In this document: positions 1 through 10,197 of the stretch, piece after piece | How the letters are laid out: every line of letters begins with the position of its first letter | Position numbering within the stretch: position 1 is the first letter of the stretch | NCBI GenBank assembly: GCA_031761405.1 | Contig: JASEVX010000007.1 | Span: forward strand, 39,115,248-39,179,247 | From: Serripes groenlandicus | Taxonomy: Eukaryota; Mollusca; Bivalvia; Cardiida; Cardiidae | Direction: 5' to 3' | DNA: 64,000 nt | The notes under the pieces: generated by a model | Seen by the model: only the letters and a program-made list of their open reading frames with translations | Databases searched by the model: none | Told to the model about the DNA's origin: nothing | Made by a program: the position numbers and the translations under genes

Positions 1-190
1 ACATTGAGGCAAAAGGATAATTGCTCATCAGGATTGGTCCTTTCCCACATACGATCAATCTGCACGAGACGATTTTGAAAACTTGTAAACAAATCTCTAT
101 TTATGAAAGTGTAAACATTGGATAGAGTTGAAACATTGTGATACTAGGAGACATTGCTCATTATGCTGCAGATGCATCAAAATGCGGCCG
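1..190 (+). mobile_element. P-MITE debris
   Basis: This stretch holds scrambled pieces of the P-MITE family: the end motif CCTTTCCCACATA at about 39-51, a decayed CTGCAGCAGACGA-like block near 60, and two copies of the central motif (AAAGGATAATTGCTCATC near 13, AGACATTGCTCATTATG near 149). No intact ends are present. It is probably one or two degenerate copies cut by the window edge. Confidence 0.5.
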
Positions 191-390
191 CACTTTGGAA
201 AGGGTTTAACAGGATGAAACATTTACAAGTTGTGGTTTTCTAATCTCGCCAACAATTTCTTGGAATTGAACGAGGACAATATCCCCATTGTTGCGGTTTG
301 TGTGATGTCCGGAATGACACTTCAACGTTTGTATATACTAAAATAACGAGGATGTGTATACAAAATAGTTATACTTTCATTCGGACACGC

Positions 391-678
391 AGAGTGGAGC
401 CCCGATAAACGCGGATTGTCAGTCAAGGGGTTGTGCGTTCGAATCCAAGCTCGGTCAACATTATTTCCGATGTTTTATATGACAAGAGTCATTCGTCTTT
501 CACCAATGGGCTAACAGTATGTGTGAAAAAGCAGCCAGCTGCTTAGAAAGTATGTTGTGTGGAGTACTGGTATAAAACGCCAGGTAACACGTGAGTAGGT
601 GAGCTTGCCGATGTTATATGACTGTAAATGTGTGGAATACGGCGTTAAACCCAAATCAATCAATCAATCAATCAATCG
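391..678 (+). mobile_element. SINE-A copy (tRNA-derived), degenerate head
   Basis: The tRNA-like head is decayed, but a B-box-like GTTCGAATCC is clear at about 437. The family body follows (CATTCGTCTTTCACC, CAATGGGCTAACAGTATG, AAAGCAGCCAGCTGCTT, GTGTGGAGTACTGGT) and the tail ends in GGCGTTAAACCC plus ATCA repeats. The layout matches the better-preserved copies at 16343 and 47218. Confidence 0.85.
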
Positions 679-750
679 GGCACGCATAATTTGTATTTTG
701 AATAAGTTTTAATACTGCTGCTGTACTAATTAATTCAGGCACCAAGTCAT

Positions 751-1018
751 GTGAGCCGCCCCATAAGAAAACCAACATAGTGGTCTCTGCGTAAAGTATC
801 GATCCGGATCAGCCTAAGCATGCCGCTCAGGCTAACCCGGACAGACACTTTTCGCCATGTGTGGATTTTTCTGTTTCAGGACTCATTACTATATACCTTT
901 ATACACCTGAGACGGAATGTGTCGGCCCGGATCAGTCTGCGCGGACTGCGCAGGCTGATCTGGGTCGATACATTACGCAGAGGCTGTAATGTTGGTTTTC
1001 TCGCGGGACGGCTCATAT
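751..1018 (+). mobile_element. F foldback element
   Basis: Inverted ends GTGAGCCGCC... and ...GGGACGGCTCAT enclose two mirrored internal arms, TCGATCCGGATCAGCCT and AGGCTGATCTGGGTCGATA. Six relatives occur in this window. No coding capacity is seen, so it behaves as a non-autonomous foldback/MITE. The superfamily is not assigned because target duplications are not clean. Confidence 0.75.
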
Positions 1019-1519
1019 GTTTATATACACTCCATCGAGTCCGGGTGTAGTTTCGCTATAACAGCACGCGTTCACGTAACTTTCGATAACTGTAATGAAT
1101 TCACCTATCAAAGAACATGTACAGGTCGCTAAGTAGATATAATTGATCGGCGGGTTTGCAACCGTTAGCCGATGTGAAACTTACTGAACGCACTATTGTT
1201 GTTCATTAGATCAACAGCTTCGACTGGCCCCATGCTTATAGTATTAACAGTATCATCAGGATATAAAAGCGGCGTTGTTTAAGTTGAACCACACGAAGTG
1301 TTCGAGATATACTCCTGGATTGTCATTGGTGACAACCAAAAACCGCGTTGTCTGATTTTGGTGTTTTTACGAGAAATAGTCCGAGATGTATATTGGCGGG
1401 GACAAAAACAGATGGTGTTTTTTGTTGTTGGTTTCTTGTTTGACATTTTCCCCTTCCCATCCGCACCTAAAGATGTTTACGACACTTATTTAGGACGGGG
1501 GTACATATCAGAAAATATA
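1019..1519. other. unassigned intergenic DNA
   Basis: No gene, RNA or known repeat recognised. A short ORF (1298-1540) has no recognisable protein features and runs into the neighbouring MITE. Confidence 0.5.
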
Positions 1520-1763
1520 TTAACCCTTTCCCTCATATAGACGCTTTCTGACGCCTCTGCAGCAGACGGCTTTTTGAAAACATAGTGACAAAAGAAGAAA
1601 TTGCTCAAAACGAGCAATTTCTCCTTTTGACACAATGTTTCCCACTTTTAGTCATAGGTTATCCTTCAATTATAGAGATATTCTATTTTTTCACAAAATA
1701 TGTTTTCAAAAGGCCGTCTGCTGCAGAGGCGTCAGAAAGCGTCTATATGAGGGAAAGGGTTAA
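1520..1763. mobile_element. P-MITE, complete copy with TTAA target duplication
   Basis: TTAA lies at 1520-1523 and 1760-1763. The ends CCCTTTCCCTCATATAGACG and its inverse are near-perfect inverted repeats that include the CTGCAGCAGACGG block. A central hairpin (AAATTGCTC / GAGCAATTT) sits near 1598-1620. TTAA targeting with CCCTTT ends is typical of piggyBac-type elements. There is no ORF, so mobilisation would need an outside transposase. This copy belongs to a younger-looking subfamily shared with 24629-24850, 55461-55660 and 63163-63383. Confidence 0.85.
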
Positions 1764-1794
1764 TTAACGTTCATTTATAGAGATTGTCGATGGT

Positions 1795-2045
1795 TTTTGC
1801 CGAGTTGTTATTCTAGTCGTCTGCTGCAGATGTGTAGAATGTGAGAAAGGGTTAATTACACCGCAACACTTACACATATACGTAATGATTCCTAAATACT
1901 TAACCCTTACCCAAAAACAACACATTTGCAACGGATGACTTTGCTGCATCTAGGCAAACATATGAGTAACAAGTATAATTATTGGAAATATTGAAAACAT
2001 TGTGACAAAAGGAAAAATTGCCCGTTCGGAGCAATTATTCATTTA
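1795..2045. mobile_element. P-MITE fragments
   Basis: Pieces include GTCGTCTGCTGCAGATG near 1818 leading to GAAAGGGTTAATT, and then a second left end (TTAACCCTTACCC near 1900) running to the central motif near 2010. The second copy is truncated in the hairpin. Confidence 0.6.
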
Positions 2046-2320
2046 AACAAAATATGTTCCAATGAATACGTCAAATCGCGTATTTGGAAATGATTAAACG
2101 AATGTGAAAAAGTGATTATTACTTTTTGTGTGTGTTTACCGAACTTATAGTTGTTTTTTATATAACGCCCATTTTGCCCTTTAAGTTTACCGCTTATCCC
2201 CCGCTCTTCGCAAACTTTGTTTGACAACATTTATAAATTATGTTATGTACGTCTTTAATCTTTGTCTACATGATTCGTCACTCTGTATCAATATTTAGTT
2301 AAGACTATAGTCCGTAAACA

Positions 2321-2796
2321 TATGAGCCGTTCCGCGAGAAAACCAAACAGTGTGGTATCTGCGTAAAGTATCGACCCGGATCAGCCTAAGCATGCCGCGC
2401 TGGCTTACCCGGATAGACACTTTTCGCCTACTGTGGATTTTCTGTTTCAGGAATCACTACTCTATCTACCCCCCTTAGACGGAATGTATCGGCCGGATCA
2501 GTCTGCGCGGACAGCGCAGGCTGATCTGGTCGATATATTACGCAGATGTCTATCGCCGCAGAAAACCAAACAGTGTGGTATCTGCGTAAAATATCGACCC
2601 GGATCAGACTATAAGCATACCGCGCAAACACTTTTCGCCTCCTTTGGAGTTTCTGTTTCATTACTCTATCTATACCTCTATCCCCCTGAGACGGAATGTG
2701 TCGGCCCGGATTAGCCTGCGCGGATTGCGCAGGCTGATCTGGGTCGATACATTACGTAGAGTCCATAATGTTGATTTTCTCGTGGAACGGCTCATA
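2321..2796 (+). mobile_element. F foldback element, internally duplicated
   Basis: Outer ends ATGAGCCGTTCCGCGAG and CTCGTGGAACGGCTCAT are inverted. Inside, the left half (GAAAACCAAACAGTGTGG...) occurs twice, near 2336 and 2557, so about one whole unit has been tandemly duplicated or a second copy inserted. Both halves carry the GATCAGCCT / AGGCTGATC arms. Confidence 0.75.
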
Positions 2797-2819
2797 TCAC
2801 ATCAGCAATGAAGGGGGTT

Positions 2820-2846
2820 GGGGGGGGGGGGGGGGGGGGGGGGGGG
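2820..2846 (+). repeat. poly-G tract (27 G)
   Basis: An uninterrupted run of 27 G, preceded by a G5-TT run. It could form a G-quadruplex and is a likely place for assembly length errors. Confidence 0.95.
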
Positions 2847-3776
2847 AAGGTGATTACGATTGTAGGTGGTTCAAGGGTTATAATAAATCAAACCACATAT
2901 TGTAATAGTTGCTATCTAATATGGGTCAATTTAGAATAGTAGACACATTAGCCCTTGTATCATAACACTGCAAAAGTTCACGGTGTTCGGAAATTAGCTT
3001 TATGCTTCATGAGTGGTCAGTTTGAAGAATGAATAAAGATGCCGGATCACAAATGCTGATCACATAGTCAACTATTATAGTGGTATGTACATTGTAGTAT
3101 TTTCAACATCGAACTGTATTATCTTTGCGTCTGCGCAGTTTTTTCTATTATTTAACAGGTCACAAACTAGTCAGTAAAAAGAGCATATATTTTGATTAGA
3201 CAGCATGTGTGCCCTGGGACCCAGATATACCTTCGTCTACACTGATCCCTAACTACACTAAGGTTGCTTTTCCTCATGACTCATGTCAGTGAAGGTGGGG
3301 GTTGAGTAATATATTTACACCCAAAATCGCTTTTATATTTAATTACATTAATAAATACCGTATTTTGCAATACGATTCCCTTTGTTTGCTCAAAAGAACG
3401 CAGAAACTTGATATAATACAAACGCCCCCATGCTTGAAGAATTATCCCACGATTTTGGGTGTATACTGTACACCTACAAATGATAGCATCCCGATAATTC
3501 GAGCATGTCCCTATTCGAATATGTCATTTAACTCGAACCATTTACTGGAACCGATCGAACTCATACGAGCAATCAGAACCACTGCTGTGATATTTTCTTG
3601 ATATGCTTTTAACACTGACTTCTTTTTCATAACGAACACTTACACAATGTATAAATTGAATCACAGCGTTGTTAAAAAATGAATGGATATATCATAAATC
3701 CAGTGATAACTCGAACACATTGCTGGTTTCCTGTCGACTTCGAGGTATCGGGACCAGGTCAATATTGTCGGGTGTT
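2847..3776. other. mostly unassigned; TCGAA-rich TIR-element scraps
   Basis: Two short stretches (about 3460-3570 and 3700-3760) carry ATCCCGATAATTCGAG-, TTTAACTCGAACC- and GATAACTCGAACAC-type motifs like the pogo-like element at 43196. The rest is unassigned. The 3302-3601 ORF overlaps these scraps and is not considered coding. Confidence 0.4.
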
Positions 3777-4035
3777 ATATGAACCGTCACGCGAGAAAAC
3801 CAACAGTGTGGACTCTGCGTAAAGTATCGACCCGGGGCAGCATAAGCATGCCGCGCAAGATAACCCGGACAGATACTTTTCGCCTCCTGTGGATTTTCTG
3901 TTTCAGGAATCAATACTCTTTACCTCTATCCCCCTGAGTCGGTATGTGTCGGCCCGGATTAGCCTGCGCAGGCTGATATGGGTCGATACATTAAACAGAG
4001 TCCATAATGTTGGTTTTCTCGCGGGTCGGCGCATA
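3777..4035 (+). mobile_element. F foldback element
   Basis: Ends ATATGAACCGTCACGCGAG and CTCGCGGGTCGGCGCATAT are inverted, with internal TCGACCCGGGGCAGCAT and GGCTGATATGGGTCGATAC arms. The copy is slightly more decayed than that at 751. Confidence 0.75.
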
Positions 4036-4805
4036 TTATAAACTAACGTAATCTCATTACAGATATTGAACAGTAGATTGATTTTGAATTGTCGATTCCT
4101 AGAGCGCGAGAACAACAGTTGATCAAAGTCTGAAATGCTTTATAGTTCTCGACTCTGTAATGATGTTAATATCTTAAGGAAAGAATCTAAAATATACCGG
4201 AAACGAAAGTATATATACAAATTGTAAAAGTACAGGATAGATAGCATTGCTAGGAAACGAGAAACAGCTGATGATGAGACAACTCCTTTTACCAAAAATG
4301 TAAATAAAAACACGTTAGGAGACGCCCGCTTCAGATTTACATACTTTAGGTTAAGTGTGCATGACATAATTATAAAATATGATAACGCCCAGGCTTTACC
4401 CATTTTAAAAGTTGTTTTTCAAAACAACCACCACCCACGCTAATCGCTATAAAAAAGCACCCCGTCCTCCATTTTAAACCATGACTTGTTTGTTCTAGAA
4501 TAAGACCTCGTATTGCGATGTGTGGCGATCTTATTGACTTTTTGGTTTGGCGTCATTGAAAGTTATCTAGAGGAGCTACACTTCTAGTATAGAGTGAGAT
4601 TTAAGGATGTTGGGATAAAATGTGTATTCTATTTTTAGAACCGATGACTTTACAAAGGTATGATCTTAGATAAAGAGTTGAAAACATTGTGGGAAAGCGA
4701 GAAAGTGTTCTGAAACCGAAACCGTCTGCTGTAGAAGGACGACACAGTCATCTGTATAAGGGGTCAGGGTTTATCAGTTAAAAGTGACGTCACAGGATCG
4801 GTGCG
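4036..4805. other. unassigned intergenic DNA
   Basis: Nothing recognised, apart from short P-MITE-like motifs near 4675-4760 (GAGTTGAAAACATTGTG, CCGTCTGCTGTAGAAGG). Confidence 0.4.
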
Positions 4806-5005
4806 TAATGCCTTTCCCACATACATACGCTTTCCGACGCCACTGCAGCATACGATTTGTAAATACATTGTGACAAAAGGAGACTTTGCTAAAATGTTTC
4901 CATTTTTCAGTAATTATATCTTCTTTTATAGAGATTTCCATGTTATTGACTTAGTGATCCCAAAGTCGTCTGCTGGAGATAAGCTGTGTGGGGGAAAGGA
5001 TTAAT
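4806..5005. mobile_element. P-MITE copy, degenerate
   Basis: Left end is GCCTTTCCCACATACATAC with a CTGCAGCATACGA block; right end is GTCGTCTGCTGGAGATAAG to GGGAAAGGATTAA. The central hairpin is damaged. The left end carries the same CACATACATAC sequence found in the 45-bp arrays. Confidence 0.7.
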
Positions 5006-5427
5006 ATCTGTACCATACAAACTATCGTTCATTTATAGTGCCAAGTGCGTCCGCCTCGAAAGCAGAATTTCTGAGTTGTATCAGAGAAACACAGGTGAAG
5101 ACATTGTTAGAAAAGCTGATTTTGTTGTTGTTTTTCCACACTAGTTTTCGATGCAGATGCACCAAAGACGATTCGAGTTTTGTCGAAAGTATTGAACAAG
5201 TTCTTACAAATGGCAATGTTTAACCATTTCGTATATACAATAAATACGCAGAAAAGGACAAAATTATGGTAAAACTCAATCAATGATTATGTTTAAATAC
5301 ATACATATGGTTAAACAATAACACAAAATGAGTTGTTGCTGAAGAACCAAAATTTACTTTTATCACAATGTTTTCAAAAATCGTCTGCTGCAGTTACACC
5401 ACATTGCGTGTGTATGTGAGAATAGGT

Positions 5428-5676
5428 GCAAATACTAACATCATGGCCTCTGCGTAATGTATCGATCCAGATCAGCCTGTACAGTCCGCGCAGACTGATC
5501 CGGGCCGACACATTCCGTCTCAGGAGGATAGATGTATAGAGTAATGATTCCTGAAAGAGAAAATCCACAGGAGGCGAAAAGTGTCTATCCGAGCTTGCGC
5601 GGAATGCTTTAGCTGATCCTGGTCGATACTTTACGCGGAGTCCACAATGTTGGTTTTCTCGCGGAACGGCTTATAT
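5428..5676 (-). mobile_element. F foldback element (reverse orientation)
   Basis: The internal order is reversed relative to the copy at 751: TCGATCCAGATCAGCCT comes first, GGAGGCGAAAAGTGTC lies midway, and the strong end TTCTCGCGGAACGGCTTAT lies on the right. The left end is eroded. Confidence 0.75.
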
Positions 5677-6110
5677 ATTCCATATATAGTGCTTTGACAA
5701 GTTTCTTTAAGTGTTATATTTGATAATGGAACAACGATTACAGTCATACTTGTCTTGAGATTTCCCTTCACATTTTTTAAGAAAGACGACATGTTGTATG
5801 TGACATTCGACTTGAGAACTCATTTTTTCGGAAGGGACACATTGCTCAAAATAAGCACTCTCTCATTGTATCAGACAGTCCTTTATTCGGTAACAAATTA
5901 GTTTTTCCCTATCTCCATCTTTTACCTCGGATATTTTCATAGCAGATGACTGTGACAAAATTATATTAGGTAAAGGGTTATCGATCCAATTCTAGCGGTT
6001 TTTTCTACCAGACCCGGAAGTCGTTTCCAGAATCGTCTGCTTTACCCTTTCTCACTTGCAGACACATTTGACGCTTCTCTAGCAGACGTCTTTTGAAATC
6101 ATCGTGGCAT
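5677..6110. other. unassigned with P-MITE debris
   Basis: Fragments of P-MITE ends occur near 5940-6085 (GTAAAGGGTTATCG, CTTTCTCACTTGCAGAC). Nothing else is recognised. Confidence 0.4.
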
Positions 6111-6275
6111 AGGACAGAATGATAATACAAAGCGATGTCTCCTTTTGTCACAATGTTTTCAAGTCTATTCCAATAACTATAGTTTCATGTATGGAGATTT
6201 ACAATAGTTATAGGATAAACGTTTTCAAAGTTGTCTGCTGCATATTTGTGTTATGTGGGATAGGATTACGGAACA
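6111..6275. mobile_element. P-MITE right half
   Basis: CTCCTTTTGTCACAATG, a Tc-rich middle and GTTGTCTGCTGCATATTTG followed by ATGTGGGATAGGATTA mark the right half of a P-MITE. The left half is scrambled into the preceding sequence. Confidence 0.6.
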
Positions 6276-6588
6276 ATTCGAATAAAATATTAGGAATATT
6301 GTATTACTTCCGTGTGTTACCTTGGTAACGTATTCACGCTAGCGGCTTTATAAAACATACTATTTCATGTTGATACTCTTATTTTTTAGTGTTTTTTTTA
6401 CAATGACAATTCTTATTAAAAAAATAAATAATGCCCATTTCCGAAAGACTGTAAGTGCTTGATGCATATACTACAACTCTGCAGCAGATAAGTTCGTTAG
6501 AGATTGCAGTAATAAAACTCTATAAATGGAAGTATATTTTGTTAACAGGGTTGAAAACATTAAGCATTATCAGCAATATCTTCTTTAA

Positions 6589-6699
6589 CCCTTTCGCTTC
6601 CAAAGACAATTATAAGTGTTTTTTTGCAAACAATGCGGATTCAGGTGAGACAGCTCGTAACGAGCTGTCTCTCCTGAAATCTGCATTGTTTGCCATTTA
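6589..6699. mobile_element. K-MITE core hairpin, truncated
   Basis: TTAACCCTTTCGCTTCC starts the element at 6585-6601. The core palindrome GACAGCTCGTAACGAGCTGTC is flanked by inverted CAAACAATGC / GCATTGTTTG arms. A TTAA follows at 6700, but the right inverted end is missing. Relatives occur at 18990, 39941, 43239 and 46773. Confidence 0.7.
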
Positions 6700-6703
6700 T
6701 TAA

Positions 6704-7020
6704 GCAAATATATATATTTGTTCGTATGAGGGACAAGTTTATGAGGATGTGTGTGTCCGAGGATATCTCTCCCATTTAACATGTAAAGCTTATATTGTGG
6801 GTACTCAAATTAATCTAAGACATTATTTTGGTACCTTCAATATAGGTCTGTTATTCAAATAAGTATTTAGGAATAGGATTAAGCATATGAGATATATATT
6901 TGGGTGTGTTGCAAATCGTAGGCGTTAGCTGTATAGAAGGCGACCTACATACCTCATATCCAAATGCAAAAAATCTACAGCAAACTAAATTTAATTTTCT
7001 AGGTAAGCATATGGAAAATC
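6704..7020. other. unassigned intergenic DNA
   Basis: Nothing recognised. TATTGTGGGTACTCAAATTA near 6790 resembles the short hairpin family at 9329. Confidence 0.3.
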
Positions 7021-7034
7021 TCAATAAAGGAAAG

Positions 7035-7168
7035 GATTAAAGTTGAATATAATTGAAAACATTGAAGCAAAAGGAGAAATTGCTAAATATTTGCCACATT
7101 GTTTTCTCCAAATGTCGTCTTCTGCAAATACGTCAACATTCTCCTGCAGTTGGAAAAGGGTTAATTGA
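7035..7168. mobile_element. P-MITE right half
   Basis: ATTGAAAACATTGAAGC, the motif AAAGGAGAAATTGCTAAAT, ATGTCGTCTTCTGCAAATAC and the end GGAAAAGGGTTAATTG are present. The left half is not recognisable. Confidence 0.6.
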
Positions 7169-7285
7169 GACAGTAATATAATTCCCATTAATCCGGTAGG
7201 TAATAGGACAGTTAACACCAGGAAATACCTCTCTAGATAATAAAGTCAAGATGTGTTTCCTCAGTGACCTAATTTCACATATTAA

Positions 7286-7464
7286 CCCTTTCCAACAAAA
7301 TACAATAAATCTGCAGCACACGACCTTGAACACGTATAGGCAAAACTGCGAACTATCTGTAAATGAAACTATATTAATTGAATAAATTTGAGCAATTTTC
7401 TCTTTGTCACAATGTTTTTAAAAAATCGTCTGCTAAAGAGGCGTCAAATGCGTCTGTGTGAGGT
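7286..7464. mobile_element. P-MITE copy sharing a TTAA with its neighbour
   Basis: Begins after TTAA at 7282-7285 (CCCTTTCCAACAAAATAC, then CTGCAGCACACGACC) and ends at GTGTGAGG-TTTAA near 7465. The same TTAA (7465-7468) starts the next copy, so one element inserted exactly at the edge of another. The right end of this copy has lost its CCC. Confidence 0.65.
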
Positions 7465-7468
7465 TTAA

Positions 7469-7690
7469 CCCTTTCCCTGATACAACAATTCTGCAGCAGA
7501 CGACTTTGAACATATTTTGTCGAATATTGGAAAATCTCTTTAATTGAGTGGATAACCTATGACTAAAAGTGGAAAACATTGTGACAAAAGGAGAAATTGC
7601 ACGTTTTGTGCAATTTCTTCTTTTGTCACTATGTTTTCAAAAAGCCGTCTGCTGCAGAGGCGTCAGAAAGCGTCTATATGAGGTAAAGGG
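7469..7690. mobile_element. P-MITE, complete
   Basis: TTAA is present at 7465-7468 and 7691-7694. The inverted ends (CCCTTTCCCTGATAC; inverse ATATGAGGTAAAGGG) and the central hairpin around 7590-7615 are intact. No ORF. Confidence 0.8.
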
Positions 7691-7694
7691 TTAA

Positions 7695-7966
7695 TTAAAA
7701 CCTCGTAAATTAGTACGAACACATTTCTACTCGGTGATATCTGTTGTACTTTATTGTCTGTGTATGTACATATAGTTTAGTTGGTAACGTTTTTATATAA
7801 CTTTGATATACTCTGGATGACCATCATTTACTTATAAATCCAATGTTTGTGTTACAATCTCAAATGTTTGGAGGAATTACATAAAGAACAATGCACTATT
7901 TTAGTCCATTTCAAATCATACCAGTCTGTCCTTATATATTTATTATTGTTAATCCTGTTCAACAAA
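7695..7966. other. unassigned intergenic DNA
   Basis: Nothing recognised. Confidence 0.3.
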
Positions 7967-8096
7967 TGAGCCGTCCCACGAGAAACCCAGCATTATGGAC
8001 TCTGCGTAATGTATCGACACAGATCAGCCTGCGCATCCGGGCCGACAGGAGGCGAAAAGTGTCTGTCCGGGTTAGTCTGCGCGAAATTCAGCATTG
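7967..8096 (+). mobile_element. F foldback element, truncated
   Basis: ATGAGCCGTCCCACGAGAAA and GGACTCTGCGTAATGTATCG are clear at the left. The right part contains GGCGAAAAGTGTCTGTCC but stops near 8096, where the sequence TTCAGCATTGAAAA begins; that motif is repeated near 8238. Confidence 0.65.
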
Positions 8097-8480
8097 AAAA
8101 TGTTGAGAAAATGACTATGAAATCATTTCTATCTTGTATTGTATTTATAACAAGATATATGTAGTTTATCTCGAAACTCATAAGAGGTGACTTCGGGCTC
8201 TTCCAAAAGCAATGCTGGACAAGTACATTTTAAAAATTCAGCATTGAAAAGGTTAAATTCACCATGCAATTATTTCTATTTCGTTTTGCATTTACAAGAT
8301 TCGTGTAGTCATATGTTGACGTAATGAGTTATGTCTATGTCCTATATTAGACTAGTTCACTGGTCCATGTGACTTGTTACAGTCCCCCGGGCTAATGCGA
8401 ACAACATTCATACATCATTAGGCTGGTCGCGTGAAAACCGACTTTCATCGGGATTTGAGTTCGAAATGCTATGTTTCATT
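8097..8480. other. short degenerate direct duplication and unassigned DNA
   Basis: ATTCAGCATTGAAAA-type sequence and the following CTATGAAATCATTTCTATC / ATGCAATTATTTCTATT blocks occur twice (about 8088-8165 and 8236-8320), indicating an old direct duplication of about 80 bp. Nothing else recognised. Confidence 0.45.
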
Positions 8481-8483
8481 TGT

Positions 8484-8650
8484 TTTATTTTGGATTAAAC
8501 GCCGTTTTCTACATTATTTCAGTTATATCACACTTTAGGCGATAGTTCACTTATTCATTATCCCTGGGAAAATTGATCAGTACAACCGGTTCTAGACCAG
8601 AAATCGCGAGCGGGGGTCGAACCTGAGTGTCTTCATGCAATGCATGAGTA
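8484..8650 (-). mobile_element. SINE-A fragment (reverse)
   Basis: In reverse orientation: TTAAACGCCGTTTTCTAC, TTTCAGTTATATCAC, a decayed body and a B-box-like GGGGTCGAACCTGAG near 8617. Strongly diverged, with the A-box region lost. Confidence 0.6.
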
Positions 8651-8697
8651 CTGTACCATTTAGAAATAACTTAACATAAATTCAGAATTGACTACGA

Positions 8698-8925
8698 GTG
8701 CTTTCGACCTAGGGGTCGTGAGTGCAAGAGGCTCGAACATTCTTTATTTCCGATGATCGATAGCATTCTATGCGACTAGTGCACATGGGAAGGTCTTCAG
8801 TTGCCTCGAAAAAATGGTGTGTGGAGTGCAAGAAAGTCAGGAAGCACTAGGGTTGGTGAACTGGCCGCCATGATATAGCTTGAATACGGTTGAAATCAGT
8901 GTTAAACCCTAACCAATCGATCGTT
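8698..8925 (+). mobile_element. SINE-A fragment (forward)
   Basis: GGGGTCGTGAGTGCAAGAGG is a decayed B-box region. The body contains GTGTGGAGTGCAAGAAAG and GGTGAACTGGCCGCCATG, and the tail has GTGTTAAACCCTAACC with an ATCGATC remnant. It lies head to head with the copy at 8484, just upstream of the ankyrin exon. Confidence 0.65.
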
Positions 8926-8971
8926 TTATATATATGTCTTAATAACTAATATATTCATTCTCTTTCCACAG

Positions 8972-9195
8972 GTTACTGATAGAATTTGGTGCTAATGTTA
9001 ACAAACAGACCGGAAACGGCGACACGCCCTGCCACCTGGCGGCGTACAGAGGATACGGAAATTGTGTTCAACTGCTCGCCGAGCGAGGCGCTAATGTACT
9101 TATAAGGAATAATAAAAGAAAAACAGCCTTGCAGGAGGCGGTTTCCTGTCGACATTATGAGATTTCCCGATATTTACAAGCTGTTGAAAATCTTA
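8972..9195 (+). CDS. ankyrin-repeat protein, penultimate exon
   Basis: An internal coding exon of 224 bp bounded by a good acceptor (CTCTTTCCACAG, AG at 8970-8971) and a strong donor (GTAAGT at 9196). It reads LLIEFGANVNKQ, the end of one ankyrin repeat, then a full repeat with the canonical GDTPCHLAAYRGY...CVQLLAERGANV pattern, then a third repeat that starts NKRKTALQEAV and degenerates. Ankyrin repeats are protein-binding helical modules and do not by themselves give a specific function. The incoming exon supplies one base completing a codon and the outgoing end leaves one base, which the exon at 11741 completes. Base composition is more GC-rich than the flanks, as expected for coding DNA. 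Exons upstream were not found and probably lie outside the window or are too short to see. The family member is not identified. Confidence 0.9.
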
Positions 9196-9328
9196 GTAAG
9201 TTATCATTAATCAAATCGATTCTGTGATATCACTTTCCCTCAAGGAATTAGATAAGTGTGTCTGCTGTCCAAATAAATTATATAGTTAATCCAAGTTCTA
9301 GACAATTTGACCGTATTTGACCCTTATA

Positions 9329-9402
9329 ACCCTATGTTGTGGGTACTCAAAATAATTGTCTCAGTGAGACGATTCTTTTGAGTACTCACAACATGGGGTT
9401 TG
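9329..9402. repeat. short hairpin element
   Basis: ACCCTATGTTGTGGGTACTC is mirrored by GAGTACTCACAACATGGGGT around a core TTGTCTCAGTGAGACGA. A related sequence lies at 10131-10197 with the same AACCCTATGATGTAGGG / CCCACAACATAAGG layout, so this is a small dispersed foldback. Confidence 0.7.
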
Positions 9403-9544
9403 CTTTAAAAATAAGAGAGAATTTTTGGGGAAAAGAGCTGAAAATACGAGTTTCCGAGTTTCGTTAATTTGCGACCACCATGTACAAACTAAAGATCCAT
9501 ATTTGCACGTTGGTACTACGTAGAGGAGTTTGCCATGGTGCATC

Positions 9545-9722
9545 TTCCAACAAACAACCCTTTTCCAAGTGCAGACGCATCTGCAGCAGACACTTATTGA
9601 AAACAGTATTTCAACTTTATTCAATAATCCTACGATTGTTTATACAATTATAACGTTTCAACAATTCTGTGTTTTCAAAGCCCTCTGCTGCATATCTTAT
9701 GTATGAAGGAAAGTGTTAACTG
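9545..9722. mobile_element. P-MITE copy in intron, degenerate
   Basis: AACCCTTTTCCAAGTGCAGA with a CTGCAGCAGACAC block on the left; AAGCCCTCTGCTGCATATC to GGAAAGTGTTAAC on the right. The central hairpin is lost. Confidence 0.65.
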
Positions 9723-9890
9723 AGAGAAGTTCAAATGTTTTCATATGTAAACATGTTTTGAACACCTTAAAAGGAGACGTAGAATGCGGAAGACGTGAAA
9801 TTTACACGGTCAATATTATAAACACATAAATTGCTGTCACTAAGCTTGACGCAGTATCAATCAAACCAGTTTACGAGCCATCAAACTCAG

Positions 9891-10071
9891 TTCCCAGCAA
9901 AAGGTCGCCTAGAGCTATTTCCAAGCAAAAGGTCGCCTAGAGCTCTTTCCCTAGCAAAAGGGCGTCTAGAGCTCTTTCCCAGCAAAAGGTCGCCTAGAGC
10001 TCTTTCCCAGCAAAAGGTCGCCTAGAGCTCTTTCCCAGCAAAAGGTCGCCTAGAACTCTTTCTCAGCAAAA
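9891..10071 (+). repeat. 28-bp tandem repeat, ~6.5 copies
   Basis: Unit CAGCAAAAGGTCGCCTAGAG plus CTCTTTCC. Copies differ by a few substitutions (CTAGCAAAAGGGCGTCTAG in the third) and decay at the right edge (TCTCAGCAAAAGAAG). Not a multiple of three; the overlapping short ORF is a by-product. Confidence 0.9.
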
Positions 10072-10130
10072 GAAGTGAGCTCAAGGCGAGGGGCATTTTG
10101 TTATGTTTTAAAATCCTTATTTTGGCACTC

Positions 10131-10197
10131 AAACCCTATGATGTAGGGGACTCACGTTGAGACGATTATTTTGAGTACCCACAACATAAGGTCTGGT
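10131..10197. repeat. short hairpin element, second copy
   Basis: AACCCTATGATGTAGGGGAC and GAGTACCCACAACATAAGG flank GTTGAGACGATTATTTT. Same family as 9329-9402. Confidence 0.6.
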
